A stretch of 64,000 nucleotides of DNA from Gentiana macrophylla (Eukaryota; Streptophyta; Magnoliopsida; Gentianales; Gentianaceae): positions 28,679,977 through 28,743,976 of the forward strand of contig CM047809.1 in assembly GCA_026214975.1 (NCBI GenBank). Reading direction: 5' to 3'. Position 1 is the first letter of the stretch; each line of letters starts with the position of its first letter. Below, one piece after another: positions 12,263 through 23,393 of the stretch. The translations under genes were made by a program, and so were the position numbers. The notes under the pieces were generated by a model. It worked only from the letters and a program-made list of their open reading frames with translations, was not told the DNA's origin and ran no database searches.

Positions 12263-12925
12263 ACTCCCCTTGTTCGAGAATATAAATCACTTTGTCTACA
12301 TTTATTTGACTCAAAGTATAAGCCATTTTAGTTTATCAATAAATCATTTATTACTAATTTCTCTATCTTACATCTAATTTATTAAATCCAACTATTTCTT
12401 ATTAATTTATAACTACTGTACTAATGATAGTTAGAGGATATGTTAGTCATTTGTTCTTAAAATTTATAACACTCAACCACTCTTAATTTATAACTACAGC
12501 ATTAATTATAATCAAAAGATATTTCCGTCGTTTATTCTTAAAATTTATAACACTCAACCACTTCTTAAAATTTATAACACTCAACCACTCTTAATTTATA
12601 ACTACAGTATTAATGATAACACTCAACCACTTCTTAAAATTTATTTCTGTTGTTCTTAAAATTTATAACACTCAACCACTCTTAATTTATAACTACAACA
12701 TTAATGATAATCAAAAGATATTTCTGTCGTTTATTCTTAAAATTTATAACACCCAACCACTTCTTAATTTTTGTGAAAATATTCAAATGACAAGACTGTT
12801 AAAATAAATAGAGAATTAGGGATAAAGACACAGTTTGAAAGTAACACGAAAGTCAAATATTTTTTTATAGGGAGGACAATTATAATTTCTATAGCCTAAA
12901 GGACAAGAAAAAAAAAATTAAAATT
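12263..12925. repeat. Stowaway-like MITE with internal tandem repeats
   Basis: The left end (ACTCCCCTTGTTCGAGAATA) and the interior resemble the Stowaway MITE upstream of each cystatin gene, read in the opposite direction. Shared interior words are TTTATAACACTCAACCAC and ATTAATGATA. From about 12459 to 12765 this interior is repeated several times in tandem with units of about 27-83 bp. The right end is not clear. Confidence 0.6.
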
Positions 12926-13789
12926 AGAAAAAAAAAATTATCTGAATCTGCGTTGTACCTGTTGCGCTATTAATTTCTGTTTTTTTTTTCTCTTTCCTCC
13001 CCCATTTCAAACACTTATATTTTTTGATCTAGGCCTACAAATGCGATGAAAATTTCACTCAATTTTTTATTTTTTTCATGCTCTTTGTTTCGAGACTTGG
13101 TTCGATATCATTACATCATTTTTCGTGACATTCACTGTCGAAATTCACTTAGTGAATCTCTTTAGTGAATTCCGAAAAGCAGTGTATTTTGATAGTGAAT
13201 TTTGAACAAAAGTGAATTTCGATAGAGGATTTTCGGAAATTACGTCAGAATATTGTGAATGTGGTATCAAAATAAAGAACATCAAAAAATAAAAGATTTG
13301 GTGAATAAATTTTCAAATTTGGAGTTTTAGATTGAGAGATATAAATGTTTAAAAAATATGGATGTGAGAGAAAGTTGGTTGTTATTTTAAAGAGAAAGTG
13401 GCGCCAGCATTTATAAAATAAAATAAAAAAATAGTCTTGTGCTTTATGTAAAAAATTTATGAAACTGTCATTATGAAATTTATTTGTTCTTCTTCCCAAA
13501 TCTAAAATAAATAAATACTAGAAGGAGTATTATTCTGCATTAACTGAAATTAATCACTTAAAATAAACTATTTTTGGCTTTTCGCCTATAGTCCACTCTT
13601 TAGGCTTTTGTTGTTGTGGTTTCAGAAAAGCTTTTATTGTTTTTTGTATTTGAGGTTTTGTTATTCTTCCCGACGGGGCAATGGTCCACGGCCTCTCAAA
13701 ATCGATGAATTTAAGGGGTCCGTCATTATTTTACCCAATAGAATACATAATTTTAATTTTTACATTGGGCTCCGTTAACATACCAACCA
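12926..13789. other. AT-rich intergenic spacer
   Basis: No gene recognised. A short stretch at 13140-13240 repeats 'gtgaatttcg'-type words. Minus-strand frames here are low-complexity and have no recognisable protein. Confidence 0.5.
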
Positions 13790-13910
13790 AAAAGCTATCA
13801 CCCTAGTGCTTCACGAGCGTATAACCTGACAAGTGATAAGGGTTTGAGCCCCGTTAGGGCCAAAAAGGCTGTGTGTATCTTTCATTTTTGTAAAAAAAAA
13901 AAAAAAAAAA
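13790..13910 (+). repeat. Possible SINE (tRNA-like head, poly-A tail)
   Basis: GGGTTTGAGCCCC (near 13844) resembles a tRNA B-box, and a possible A-box lies about 30 bases upstream around TAGTGCTTCACGAGCG. The segment ends in an 18-base A run. Length (about 110 bp) and layout fit a short SINE. A target duplication could not be made out. Confidence 0.4.
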
Positions 13911-14520
13911 CCTACCAGTCCAATAAGATTTTTTTAAATGACCTAATGATGGTTTGTTTATTTTTTTTTGTTACTGTTTTTCCAAGAGGACATAATTTTT
14001 TTTGACCCCGAACCTAAATTTTGAAATGAACGCTCCGCGTTTTGTTATTATTGTTAAGGTTAAACGTGTTCCTTCTACTTCTTTTTTCAAACAAAAGTTC
14101 CTTCCATTCTATCAAAATATCGAGATAGAATAACAAAATCGTAATTTAATCGGAATAAAAGAATAATTATGTAAATATAAATATATGAAGAAACAAATGT
14201 GAAGAAAGAAAATAAATATAAAATAATCATTGTGATAAAGAAAATTAACATGCTAAGTGAAGAATAATTGTGACTTTTGTCATTTATAATCATGAAAATG
14301 TTATTTTTGTCCTTCCAGACCCATTTATTAATTTTTTTGCCCTTGTGGCCCCTTCCCTCTCACAATTGTTACTTCATATTTACTCTATTCTATATTTATT
14401 ACTTCATATTTATATTATGGACTGATTTTCTCTTCTTTTCAAAAGGTTCAATAAATGCTGTTTTTTTTTTTTCTTCTGATTTTCTACTCTTTTTCAATAG
14501 TTTCAATAAATGCAATTTCT

Positions 14521-14551
<31 letters not shown>

Positions 14552-15046
14552 CTTTCCGCATTTTATGGCATCATCATGTTACAAGATGTACTCCACGTCG
14601 GCAATTATTCCAAGATTTAAAATATTATAAAAAAAAAGTATTTCGGTTCATTTATCATAAAATTCATTTTTTAAATCACACAAAATCAAAATTGTCATTC
14701 CATCCTTATTTATGATATTCATTGTCCTTCTCGCCTATTTTCCCATTTTTTATAATTGCTTAGCTAAATACAATCCTCAGTTCTCACTAAAAAACCACGC
14801 ACGCAACACCCACCCACCCACACACCCCCCACCCCCCACCCCCAAAAAAAAAAAAAAAAAAAGAAAAATAACACACACACCTCAGCGGTAATAGTCTGAA
14901 AAACTGCCTATCTAAATGATGGCAACAGATACATAATCTTCATATCTACCAAAAATACAAATCCATCAAAATCTTTAAACAGATCCGTTTAGCAATGTTT
15001 GCTTGTATCTTTATTTTATTTTTTCCGTTACAAATATTGATCTTTT
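13911..15046. other. AT-rich spacer with homopolymers and CA/CCCA microsatellites
   Basis: It contains poly-T tracts (14461-14472, 14522-14551), a C/A-rich tract (14801-14880) and no recognisable gene. Long T runs create frames full of Phe that do not look like proteins. Confidence 0.6.
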
Positions 15047-15592
15047 TATTAGAAGATAAAGTCATGGACCTCAAAGAGATAAATGACGTTGTTTGAAAAA
15101 GATAAAAGTTATCAAAATAAATTATATCTAGTAGTTATTAGTATTTATCTTTAGTTATGTTATTCCAATTATTTATTTAGTTTTATATTTATCTTAAGTT
15201 AGGATTTCTCACATGTATAATGGGGAAGTATTGTATTGTTTTTATCAATCAATAAAACATCAGTTTAGTTTTTTACGTTTCTGCTACGCATTCTGTTTTT
15301 CTTTATGGTAGTGGAGCCAGGAAGCGTCAGAAGTTAAGTAACACGCGTTGGTGAGCATCGCGAGATATTCTTCCACGATAAACCAGAACCCTCACTCGAT
15401 CTTCTTCCACGACAAACCAAAATTTCTCAAATCCATCCCAAACCCAAAACCGTCTGTTTACATCTCCAATGCCATACCCAAATCATATGTTTACATGTCC
15501 AACCCCACGGCAATTATGTCACCATTCAGCCTTAATCAATAATAAATAAACCCTTTCAACCTAGCCGTCTCAAAACAAAAACAAAAACAAAA

Positions 15593-15687
<95 letters not shown>

Positions 15688-16036
15688 CTATCCAGAATGC
15701 TCAGCCGATTTACATTTCATTAAAAAAATAGTTATGCCAATTAGAGTCTTTACTATTTTTTAAATCTTTTTTTTTTCTAGATCATTATGGATCAAAATAA
15801 ATAAGTAAATAATCATGTCATAGCATCGATATTTTTCTTTTGGCATCTACTATGGTTATTTTTCAGGTGAGATCGAAGGAAATGCAGATCCACCCAATTG
15901 GAGGTAGATAGTCATAAAAAAAAAACATCCAAAGTTGGAAACCACAACCAGACTCTCGGAAGAGCCGGACATACGAGCATCAAGGAAGTCAAACATACAA
16001 ACTATGGACTCCGGAACAGCCGAAAAAGACGTGTAA
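15047..16036 (+). mobile_element. Short non-coding LTR element (TRIM-like), copy A, 3'-truncated
   Basis: The 5' LTR is 15047-15305. It starts TATTAGAAGATAAAG and holds a promoter-like TATAATGGGGAAG. A primer-binding site, TGGTAGTGGAGCCAGG (15306-15321), resembles the methionine-initiator tRNA type (TGGTATCAGAGCC). The interior has no coding capacity. It includes a long (TA)n run (about 15599-15683) and later matches copy C at 57604-58170. At about 16033 it jumps into cystatin-block sequence, so the rest of the interior and the 3' LTR are deleted. Confidence 0.72.
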
Positions 16037-16218
16037 GTTTTGAACCACCAAGTCAGCACTTTTAAAATGATACATTGGTGGAAAGTTTTTACAGGTAGGG
16101 GTCCATTTTAGAATGTTGGATTCCTATTGGTTTTGGTGCACTAACTAGGATTTGCACCAGGATCAATATAAAATTTGTGCTGTTTTTCTATACTTTTACG
16201 AGCAAATATTGACTTGTA

Positions 16219-16256
<38 letters not shown>

Positions 16257-16395
16257 TAACAAACGCTAATCTTTGACAAATATTGCATTGTATTAATATT
16301 CTATTAACTCGTTATGGTATCATTAATAAAAAAAATTGCCGCTCTTCAAACACACACATATGTATGACTTTGTGTGTGCATACATACATACGTAT
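16037..16395. repeat. Left part of cystatin block A
   Basis: This stretch matches 50075-50409 and 58670-59053. It contains the words on ACCACCAAGTCA, GAATGTTGGATTC, a T homopolymer, and CATACATACATACGTAT. In blocks B and C it runs directly on to the cystatin 3' flank. Here it is cut off at 16395 by about 2.9 kb of unrelated sequence. Confidence 0.8.
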
Positions 16396-16628
16396 AAGGA
16401 CAAAAAGGAATCTGTTGGACTTATAAGGACACAAATTAGATAGATTGACTCAAATACCCTTAATGAAGAAAAAAAAAAAAAAAAAAAAAAGGGGAGAGAA
16501 GAGGCGTACTTGGGTGTTGTTGTTGTATTCTTTTTTTTATATATATTTTTTATTATTATGAGATGAAATTGTTGTTTGTTTGGTTGTTTATTTTATTTTT
16601 TTCTTTTCAATCAGGCGTTGTTCAGTTG

Positions 16629-16661
<33 letters not shown>

Positions 16662-16699
16662 CAGGCGTTGTTCAAATTTTTTTTTTATTTTTAAAACCG
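16396..16699. other. Homopolymer-rich flank of the inserted segment
   Basis: It begins where cystatin block A is interrupted. It contains an A run (16471-16490), T runs (16630-16660) and repeated CAGGCGTTGTTCA words. No gene seen. Confidence 0.5.
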
Positions 16700-17935
16700 A
16701 TTATTTGACCATTGCGATACAATTACCACCCTCGATACATTGACCACCGCGATTTAATGACCACCGCGACGCATTGACCATCCCGATGCATTGACCACCT
16801 CGATGCAATGATCATCCTAATGCATTAACCATCGCGACGCCCGATGCGATGACCATCGCGATGCAGAGACACCGCGATGAAGTGACACCGCGATGTAGAC
16901 ACACGGCGATGAAGCGACACCACAATGAAGTGACACCGCGATGCAGTGATCACCCCCGATGTAGAGACACTGTGATGCAGAGACGCTGCATTGCAGAGAC
17001 ACCTCGATGAAGTGATACAGCGACGTAGTGACCACCCGCGATGCAGAGACGCCTCAATTAAGTGACACCACGATGTATTGACCACGCCAGATCCATTGAT
17101 CACCTCGATACAGTGACCACCTCCGATGCAAAGACACCACGATTCAGTGACCAACCCAGATGCAGAGACACCGCGATGCAGAGACATCACGATGTTATAA
17201 CATTTGATGATGCAGAGACATCGTGAATAAGATACACCGCGATGCAGAGACACCGTGATGAAGTGACACCGCATTGCAGAGACACCACGATGAAGTGACA
17301 CCGCAATGCAGAGACGCCGCATTGCAGAGACATCGCAATGTTATAACATTTGACGATGCAGAGACACCGCAATGCAGAGACACCGCATTTCTGAGACACC
17401 ACGATGAAATGACACCGCAATACAGAGATACTGCAATGCAGAGACACCGCGATGAAGTAACAACGCGATGCAAAGACACCGCGATGAAGTGACACCGCAT
17501 TGCAGAGACACCGCAATACAGAGACACCACGATGCAGAGTCACTGCGATGAAGTGACACCGTGATGCAGTGACCACCCCCGATGTAGAGACACCGTGATG
17601 AAGTGACACCGCATTGCAGAGACACCGCGATGCAAAGACACCGTGATGAAGTGACACCGCGATGCAGAGACACCACGATGCAAAGACACCTTATTGTATC
17701 GGTGTATGCAGTGACGTCTTATTATATCGATTTATGCAGTGACGTTTTATGGTATCGATTTATGCAAAGACGCCTTATTGTATCGATTTATGCAGATGGC
17801 GCCTTATTATATCGATTTATGCAAAGGACGCCATGCGTTGACATCATGCAGTGACATCATGCAGTGACGTCGTATTATTTCGATTTATGCAGTGACATCA
17901 TGCAGTGACGTCTTATTATATCGATTTATACAATG
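16700..17935. repeat. 16-bp minisatellite array
   Basis: The core unit is GATGCAGAGACACCGC, alternating with GATGAAGTGACACCGC and many one- or two-base variants; the clearest part is about 16850-17690. The left edge (16715-16850) has a CGATGCATTGACCACC variant. The right edge (17690-17935) changes to a longer unit of about 28-30 bp built on TATCGATTTATGCAGTGACG. Because 16 leaves a remainder of 1 when divided by 3, every reading frame meets the same 48-base cycle. All three minus-strand frames are therefore open for hundreds of bases and spell the same 16-residue repeat (SLHRGVSASRCLCIAV-like). This is not evidence of a gene. Confidence 0.9.
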
Positions 17936-18032
17936 AAGAAAATCCAACGGAAATTTCATCAAATATTTACACAAAATTCTAGGGTAAACATGAAGACAAA
18001 AATTCCATATACCATTCACCATTAAGCCATTG

Positions 18033-18541
18033 CTAACCTATGTTGGCATTTTGACCACCAGAACCACCACCACTTCTTGCAAAGCTTAGTAAGGGAGGCC
18101 ACCGAGGCCAAATAACAATGGTATGATGAGGATGTGCTCTTGAATGATCCCAATGGTATGATGAGGATATGCTCTTGAATGATCCTAATGCTTTAATTGC
18201 CCCTGCTCTCAATATGTATTGATGGTATATTGCTGCTATGGCTGCTCCGATGAACGGCCCTACCTGAATATCCACCTTTGAAACATAAATCACACCAAAA
18301 ATTAATAATCAAATCTAAATTGCATCCGGCCTTTTCCCAAACACAAACACTCATCAAATTGCAGAGATAATTCAATATCTATTAATACAACAACAACATA
18401 CATGATCATCCCATGGCTTCTTGTGGCCATAGATCACAGCAACTCCAAAGCTACGAGCTGGGTTGATTCCGGTGCCGGTGATCGAAATTGTTGCCGATGA
18501 ACCATGAACACAGCAAATCCAATCGGAAGTGGTGCCAACAC
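18033..18541 (-). pseudogene. PIP aquaporin 3' fragment (two exons)
   Basis: The minus strand carries the last two exons of a plasma-membrane aquaporin. Exon 18541-18402 reads [15 protein letters not shown], then [18 protein letters not shown], so the second NPA water-channel box is present. Exon from about 18275 to 18033 holds the last helix ([20 protein letters not shown]) and ALGSFKS, then an unusual Ser/Gly-rich tail that includes a duplicated 37-base segment. About two bases are missing between VFMVH and ATISITG, and about one base is missing before VGPFIG, so the frame is broken twice. The first half of the gene is absent. It lies on the same strand as, and just behind, a broken XTH fragment, which suggests capture of gene pieces by a transposon. 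Confidence 0.88.
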
Positions 18542-18611
18542 CTTCATATTATTAACACAACAACAAGGAGTTCAATTAATTGGGCAGGCAAATCAATGGT
18601 AATAAAATGCA

Positions 18612-19048
18612 TTAATTACGGCTGCCTAGAAGCATTCCCAAGAACTCAGAATCAATCTCGTCATGGTTTGATCCTTGAGATGACAACTGCATTCATTCAA
18701 TAATAATTGGATAAAAAAAAACAGGGTAAGCAAATTTTTTCGATCACCAAAATTGCATCAAACTCAAAAGCATGAATTTTGAGTACTTACAAAGAAAGTA
18801 GTGACTGTTCCAGCTGAATTCCCAGGTACAAGCTTGAGTTGAAGGTCCAATCTGCCGAAAAGGTACTCATTCTTGGATTGGAAACCCGACCCAGAAAGTT
18901 TATCGAGAGAAAGAGAAAGCTGTTGGCCTCCATTTTCGATCTTGCCTCGACCTTCACCCCAAGTGATATCCGCATCTTGATAGAAGTTACCAGCTACTAC
19001 TGCCATCAATCAAGACAATAGTATTACAAACTGAAGCTTGTTTAACAT
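18612..19048 (-). pseudogene. XTH (xyloglucan endotransglucosylase/hydrolase) 5' fragment
   Basis: Exon 1 (19048-18791) starts MLNKLQFVILLS, meets an in-frame TGA in the signal peptide, then reads [15 protein letters not shown] and [20 protein letters not shown] to [13 protein letters not shown], a clear GH16 XTH N-terminus. A GT donor follows. Exon 2 starts at 18686 with LSSQGSNHDEIDSEFLG, the catalytic box of the family. Both acidic catalytic glutamates are kept, but the usual Phe (DEIDFEFLG) is Ser. Similarity stops right after this box and a stop follows (18612-18614). The rest of the enzyme is missing. The next sequence on this strand is a PIP aquaporin intron and exon. It is non-functional. 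Confidence 0.9.
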
Positions 19049-19319
19049 TTTTCTTATATCTTTAATTATTGGAGACTGGAGAGCTTTGAAGAAATTGTTG
19101 GAGTGAAAAGAAGAAATTCTTACGAGATTGATTTTGAGTTCTAAAGAAAGATTTCTGTTGCAATGGGAATTAAATAAAAATACTATTCCTTTAAAGGGAG
19201 GGTAAATTAGGTAAAATTTGAATAAAACGCTGTCTCTTATAAGTCAAAATGATTCCTTTTATGTCCCATGAAATTTAATAAGTATAAAAACTATACTTTT
19301 AAGGAATTAACTCTATATT
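19049..19319. other. Spacer between XTH fragment and cystatin block A
   Basis: AT-rich and upstream of the XTH start. It may be captured XTH promoter and leader sequence. Similarity with cystatin blocks B and C resumes near 19320. Confidence 0.5.
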
Positions 19320-19514
19320 TTATTTTATTATTGTATAGATCACAATATAGATTCTAATAAAATTGATCATCGATATATAGAGGTTCCGTAAAATAAAATA
19401 AAATAAAAAATCGCATTAAACAACAACAAAATGAAAACACAAATGAGTTGAGTAATGACTCAATTAATTAAGCAGAATTTTATTTTATTTTAATTTAAAT
19501 ATAAGACATACAAT

Positions 19515-19880
19515 CTAGCTCACTTGATTAAAAGATTCAAGACGTTTAACAGCATTTGTTACATCAATGAAAACTTGAGCAGCATACTGATGTGGATTAT
19601 TCCCATCCTTTGCTGCAATAATAAGGTGATATGTTGCACCAACTCCCGGTAATGTTTTAGTGCCTTTAACAACATTTTGGAACTGCAAGTTTGTGTGAGC
19701 ATCTTCATTGTGGACCCCAATGGCCCACCTTCCTGCATCTACGACATCCGGGTCATTTGGGTCTACCGGTATCGTCTGTTCGGGAATAGATCCATCAATG
19801 CCGGCGCCGGTGGCGAACTCCGAGTAACGAAACGTCGCGAGGATTGCTAGGATGATCATGAATTGAAATTTGGGAGACAT
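19515..19880 (-). CDS. Secreted cystatin-like protein, copy A
   Basis: A single-exon 121-aa protein of the phytocystatin (cysteine protease inhibitor) family. Residues 1 to about 26 form a signal peptide (MIILAILATF core), which predicts secretion to the apoplast or vacuolar route. The plant cystatin helix motif is recognisable as AGRWAIGVHN (49-58), and the FQNVVKG and YHLIIAAKDG strands follow. The QxVxG protease-binding loop is not canonical: the aligned place reads TLPGVG (76-81). The C-terminal tryptophan of the second loop is absent. Inhibition of papain-type proteases is therefore uncertain. Copies B and C differ at only one and three residues. A TATA box lies about 85 bases upstream of the ATG, and a Stowaway MITE sits directly beyond it. 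The ATG is in an A-rich context (AATAAAAATG). Confidence 0.87.
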   Translation of the reverse strand: MSPKFQFMIILAILATFRYSEFATGAGIDGSIPEQTIPVDPNDPDVVDAGRWAIGVHNEDAHTNLQFQNVVKGTKTLPGVGATYHLIIAAKDGNNPHQYAAQVFIDVTNAVKRLESFNQVS

Positions 19881-19964
19881 TTTTATTTTCCTTCTGTTGT
19901 ACTAATTGCTAAACTCTAGACAGCCCGCAGATAATATGTTCTCTTAACAGTGTCTATGGGGCTG

Positions 19965-19972
19965 TTTATATA
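19965..19972 (-). promoter_or_regulatory. TATA box of cystatin A
   Basis: TATATAAA on the minus strand lies 85 bases before the ATG, at the same distance as in copies B and C. Confidence 0.7.
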
Positions 19973-19991
19973 CTACCTCCTTCCAAAATAA

Positions 19992-20270
19992 TACTACCTT
20001 CTACCCAAAATATATGTTAAATCCTAGAGTTTTTCACACAAATTCAGAAAGTGGTTGAATGTGATAAATTTGAAGGTTAAAGTCAAAAATGTCTTTTGAC
20101 TATCATTAATGCAATAGTAGTTAAGTAATGAAAAGTAGTTGGGTTGATAATAAATTAGAGATAAGATAGAGAAAATAGTAATAAATGTTGCATTGGTAGT
20201 ATAGAATTACTTATATCGTGGGACAAATATAAAAATATAGGATGCCTTATATTGTGGACCGGAGGTAGTA
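19992..20270. repeat. Stowaway-like MITE upstream of cystatin A
   Basis: Terminal inverted repeats start TACTACCTTCTACCCAAAAT on the left and, complemented, TACTACCTCCGGTCCACAAT on the right, with TA at the ends. Length is 279 bp. The left end lies 20 bases upstream of the cystatin TATA box. Confidence 0.82.
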
Positions 20271-21187
20271 AGTTAATAAGTTGTTCGTGCATTTATTACT
20301 TCATTAATAATTTAACCGCTTAGCATTGCATTATCACAAATTTTATTATGGTCCAGAACCAAATCCTACTTGGTGTGCCAACAAATAATATTTAAGAAAT
20401 TTCTGATGGACTCCTGTTTATAAGATATGGTGGCCCAACAATTTGGTCAAGCACCACCATAAAATTACTGATGCATTATAAACGTTGCGTTAATAATATT
20501 CAAATGATATTTCAGACATTTCTCTATACAATTTATAATGTTCATTCACTTTTTTTATTATGAAAGAAAACTTGTAAAATAACTAATATATTAAGACTTT
20601 GGTAAAAAGAAAAGGGTATATAGTACTACAAAAGTCTTAAAATCTAAGTTATTTTAGAAGAAAGACAGATTAAAACAATCGGTTTAGATGTTTTGTCTTT
20701 ATTTTTTCCCGTAAAAATAAAAATATATGGTTAAACAATGTGGGTGTTAACTTATATATAGATGAATGTTTAGGAAAACTATCGGTCTTACTCCTTATAT
20801 TTCGGACTGAGGACATATTGTTTTCGTATTTTAGGATAAAACATAGACTTATTGATGATTTTTTTTTTCGTAAAAAAATTAACTCTTCTCTTTTTAACGG
20901 TGATCCAGTAACCGGACAAGTTCTGGTTGAACCGATGGGTCAAATAAATTTAATGAAAACATGTATACGCATGTATCGAACGAGTGTTAAATATGAAGAA
21001 TACACCGATTTTCCCTAATATGTTTAAAGTCATTATTCAATCTTTATGTGCACATTATTTATTCTAGATCTACACCAAAGTCGTTTTTTATTTATCACCC
21101 TTATTGTGGAGACTTTGCCAACTCGAAGGTCTAAGTAAAGTGTATCCCATATACATGATGAAACCCCTTAGCTTCCAATCTACCATT
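20271..21187. repeat. Conserved upstream part of cystatin block A
   Basis: This matches 51423-52379 and 60061-61014 almost base for base, including the GGTGATCCAGTAACCGGACA stretch. No protein is evident. It ends with ATT, the target duplication of the CACTA element. Confidence 0.8.
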
Positions 21188-21365
21188 CACTACTAGAAAA
21201 AGGACCTCTAATGAGGAGAATTTAATGAGGAGTAGTATTTTCGTCATTACATGTATCATTTAATGAGGAGTGAAGGAATTTGATGACCAAATTCAATTTC
21301 TCCTCATTGTTATTATAAATCTCCTCATTAATATTCAAAAAAACAATATCTCCTCATTATTTCAT

Positions 21366-23393
21366 AAAAATATCTTTAATAACATTTTATTTCATTTTCA
21401 TTTCAAATTAAAACCCTTTCTTCGTATTCCTCCTTTCTCTCTCGTTCTTTGAAACACCTTTCCTAAAAAAATCCTAATTGCATTCAATTCCTTGTCTCTC
21501 AAAATCATACTCACGATTCTCTTCGCTTCTCCATCTCTTTCACATGGGTAAATCCATTTTTGGTAAGAACATCTTGCTCATTGGATTCGATATCAAACAA
21601 TCGATTCAAAATCGTTTAAGAAAGGTTTGATACAAGAAAGGTTCCATCTTTATCGCTTCAATGACGATCTCTTGCTGATTCGATGGAGATTTGTTCGTAG
21701 CTATGTGTCTATACATGAAGGCTGCATCTTGGGCATTCAAGGCTTCGATTTTGGAAGGAGTTCGCAGTCAATACTATTGACAAGGTGAATCTGTTTCAAT
21801 TCTGTGCTTTGATGTATCATTCATTTTCTGATACGAACATGAAATCTGCCTGATTGTATGCTAATTGCTTTTGTGAAGATTTGGGCTTGAAAGATGTTAC
21901 CATTGCCATTAATTTGCTGCTGATACGACCATTAAAGTTATGATTTTGTAAACTTGCAGTCAACGTTCGAAAAAGGTGCAATCTTCTCTGATTTATTGGT
22001 GGAATCAAGAAACTCAGTGCCACTGAGGTTTTCAAGATCAGAACATTGCTGGGGACTGAAATTATGCTGGTAATTTCAATGGTTCTTACTTACAGAGTTT
22101 GTAAGTAGTTTATGCACTTTAATTTTCACTTTTTCTGTGGCTTAAGTGGTTAGTTAAAGTGTGTGTTGTTTGCTAATCTCGATAATTTGCTGTCTCTGAA
22201 CTGTAAGTGAGTTTGGTGTATTAGACTGAATCATCTCCGGGAGACTTCCTTGTGAAAAAGGCTTGATGATCGAATTTTGACAACTTTACAAGGACTTGCT
22301 TCTGGTTCAAATCTATCCTGCTTTTGTTTACCCTTGTTTGTTCTCTCGAATTAGTTAGGAAAGTCTCTAATTCGATTGGCTTGCTTTTGTGTGCTTGGTC
22401 ATGCAAAATTTGCTTATTTTGATACACTTTTTATTGCCTTGCACATTCACTGTTTGCACTTGAACACAACACGAATTTGTTGTTCACATCATCTGGTTTT
22501 TGTGCTTAACCTGCTGCCTACTCATTCCATATTTCTTGTGTCAATCATGGATAAATCTGCTGAATGATATTGCCTAATCTGTTGAATCATAATCCTTTTA
22601 TTCTGTTAGAATCAGTGAAATCCTTCTCTGATTCCAACTGTGTTTAGTTGGCTGATTTTGTGGTTGATCACATCTCTAAGTGCTTAATCTTTATTGATCA
22701 TTGGTTGATCCCTTAAAGTGCTATATTGCTGAACTTGCTTTAACCTGCTCCATCTTGGTAAACCTGCATTTATTAGTGCTAAACCTGTATTGAACTTAGT
22801 CTGATGTTTGTGCACCACTAATTCTATGAAATTGTCTTGCTGAGATCTTACATTTGTCATGTGCGGATTTGTTCCAAGTGCTACACGCACCTGCAAAATC
22901 TGTCCCTGCTGTTTGTTAAGCTACATTTGCTGAAACTGCTGAACATTTTTGTAATACATTTGAATGGTCTTGGCTGCTGATCTATTTGTGCTCAGAGTTG
23001 ATTAATAGCTTTTGATAGTATCAACCCTTTGGTTTTAACTATAAATTTTGTGAATCATCTGAGTGATCAGCCTTAGCTTGATCAGCTTTGTAGTTGTGTA
23101 TTAGTCTGCTATTCTTGTCGTATAAACTCTGAACTAGAACCTTGTAATCCATTCCTTGCTGTATTGTACTTAAACCATATCCAAGGGTGGAAAATAGGTC
23201 TGATACACAACTCTAAGTCATTTCACTTTCAGCAAGATTAGTCAAGGATTAGTCTGTTTTTGTTGTCCTGTTTTATTCCTCAGCTCAGTCTTTGAATCAG
23301 TGAAGCTTATTTACTGATTCAGTGTTTTTTGTTGAGTCTGTGTGCATTGGGTGTTTATTGTTGTGCTAGTCTTGATCTCTCGTTTGCGGATAT
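21366..23393 (+). other. Left interior of the CACTA element
   Basis: T-rich sequence with many short words such as TGCTGAA and CTTGCTG, and no convincing coding exon. It may be leader and intron of the element's gene, because possible 3' exons lie at 32009-33576. Confidence 0.4.

Noticed and set aside
14277..14715. Phe-rich frames
   Set aside because: They are produced by poly-T tracts.
16825..17676. Several minus-strand frames of 110-165 residues
   Set aside because: They come from the 16-bp minisatellite and repeat the same Ser/Leu/His/Cys words in all three frames. There is no codon bias or domain.
16850..17690. Possible CRISPR-like array
   Set aside because: The units are contiguous 16-mers without unique spacers, in a plant genome.
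18033..18541. Functional aquaporin gene
   Set aside because: It has only the last two exons, two frame breaks and no upstream exons in the window.
20740..21018. 92-residue frame in the cystatin block
   Set aside because: The frame is not kept in blocks B and C, although the DNA is nearly identical.
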